This document shows positions 6,388 to 6,924 of a stretch of 6,924 nucleotides of DNA, in pieces. Every line of letters begins with the position of its first letter. The stretch's first letter is position 1. Source of the stretch: Gemmatimonadales bacterium (GTDB lineage: Bacteria > Gemmatimonadota > Gemmatimonadetes > Palauibacterales > Palauibacteraceae); NCBI GenBank assembly GCA_030608825.1, contig JAUWDL010000067.1, positions 1 through 6,924 on the forward strand, given 5' to 3'. Under the pieces are notes generated by a model, which searched no databases, was not told the DNA's origin, and saw only the letters and a list, made by a program, of their open reading frames with translations. A program made the position numbers and the translations under genes.

Positions 6388-6838
6388 GCTCCCGGAAGAA
6401 CCGCCTGAGGATCTCTCCGGCCTCGTCGGCCAGCATGCCGCTGGTCAGCTCGACCCGGTGGTTGAGGCGGGGATCCTGGACGATGTTGCCCAGCGACCCG
6501 CACATCCCGGCCTTCGGGTCCGACGCTCCGAACACAAGGCGATCAAGGCGGGCGAGAACGATTGCCCCGGCGCACATGGCGCAGGGCTCGAGGGTCACGT
6601 AGAGCTCGTAGCCGAGAAGACGCCAATCCCCCGCCTCGTCGGCGGCCTGCCGCAACGCCAGCATCTAGGCGTGCGCCGTCGGATCGCTCAGCTCGCGAGT
6701 GCCGTTATGCGCCTCGAACGTGCGGCCGTCCGGCGCCACCAGGACCGCCCCGACCGGCACCTCGTCCGCTCGGCCCGCCTCTTCGGCCAGATCCAGCGCC
6801 CGGCGCATCCACATCTCGTCGACGACCCGGTCGGTCAC
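6380..6838 (-). pseudogene. tadA: tRNA adenosine(34) deaminase, interrupted by in-frame amber codon at the catalytic Glu
   Basis: Read through, this is 152 residues from a GTG at 6836-6838 to TAG at 6380-6382, a normal-sized TadA. TadA deaminates A34 to inosine in tRNA-Arg(ACG) so that it can read CGN codons, and is essential in most bacteria. Visible features: WMRRALDLAEEAGRADEVPV at 10-29, GAVLVAPDG, DPTAHA at 52-57 (zinc ligand H56), then LYVTLEPCAMCAGAI with zinc ligands C86 and C89, FGASDPKAG, NHRVELTSGMLADEAG, and RRFFRERR at the end. Codon 58, which should be the glutamate of HAE (proton shuttle), is TAG (6665-6667), one G-to-T change from GAG. Both sides stay in the same frame, with no indel. 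An ATG directly follows the TAG, but a product from there (94 residues, 6380-6664) would lack H56 and the glutamate. The start codon overlaps the upstream stop as GTGA. A sequencing or assembly error, a recent mutation and recoding are all possible. Confidence 0.88.
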
Positions 6839-6924
6839 GGTTCACCCAGGTCCTTCGTCGCGGCCATGGCGTCCAGGTAGCCGAGCGCCGCCTGGATGCG
6901 CTCCAGAGTGCGCTCGCGGCCCAT
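6835..6924 (-). CDS. C-terminal end of an unidentified gene upstream of tadA (partial)
   Basis: On the - strand a frame is open from the window edge to TGA at 6835-6837, encoding 29 residues (GRERTLERIQAALGYLDAMA, then ATKDLGEP). An ATG lies exactly at the edge (6922-6924), so it could be an internal Met of a longer protein or a start of a very small ORF. The former is far more likely. The stop overlaps the tadA GTG as GTGA, and GAAGGA within it lies 12 bases before that GTG, suggesting coupled translation. The fragment looks helical and amphipathic. I cannot assign a family. Confidence 0.4.
   Translation of the reverse strand: MGRERTLERIQAALGYLDAMAATKDLGEP

Noticed and set aside
6665..6667. 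Genome-wide reassignment of TAG to an amino acid
   Set aside because: At least three frames here (coiled-coil, nhaC-like, tadA) end at TAG at positions that fit their expected lengths, so TAG works as a stop in this genome.
6458..6880. A 140-codon + strand frame opposite tadA
   Set aside because: Antisense to tadA, where the conserved PCAMC and NHRVE motifs lie. Its openness is explained by GC-rich codon use.

Overview
This is a gene-dense, high-GC bacterial window with short intergenic gaps. Residue content and gene order suggest an uncultured environmental bacterium. From memory I lean towards Gemmatimonadota or a neighbouring phylum, because of the alanine/glutamate-rich coiled-coil protein downstream of pyrC and the NhaC with an extra N-terminal domain. 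The sequence alone does not prove that placement.

Layout: (1) positions 1-219, + strand, the C-terminal part of ribosomal protein S20 (rpsT), cut by the window edge. (2) A convergent junction at 220-250 holding a perfect GC-rich hairpin. (3) Positions 251-4139, - strand, a four-gene unit read pyrR > pyrB > pyrC > coiled-coil protein. The pyr genes are joined by ATGA stop/start overlaps and the last gene follows after 18 bp. (4) A divergent control region, 4140-4312, with two small inverted repeats in the presumed pyrR leader, a fully palindromic AT-rich element, phased A-tracts and a plausible leaderless promoter for the gene on the right. (5) Positions 4313-6331, + strand, a 672-residue NhaC-type Na+/H+ antiporter with an added N-terminal extracytoplasmic beta-rich domain. 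(6) Positions 6380-6838, - strand, tadA (tRNA adenosine-34 deaminase), interrupted by one in-frame TAG exactly at the codon for the catalytic glutamate of its HAE motif. (7) The last 29 codons of an unidentified upstream gene, overlapping tadA as GTGA.

The pyr unit covers steps two and three of de novo UMP synthesis (aspartate transcarbamoylase, dihydroorotase) plus the UMP-responsive regulator PyrR. PyrB and PyrC keep all the catalytic and metal-binding residues I could check, and PyrC is of the type I form that, in Aquifex, works in a complex with PyrB. The cotranscribed coiled-coil protein has no recognised function.

No mobile element, CRISPR array, tRNA/rRNA gene or clearly new multi-gene system is visible. 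The observation most worth a second look is the amber codon at the TadA active site. Next are the design of the pyrR/nhaC divergent region and the two unusual proteins (coiled-coil partner and chimeric NhaC).
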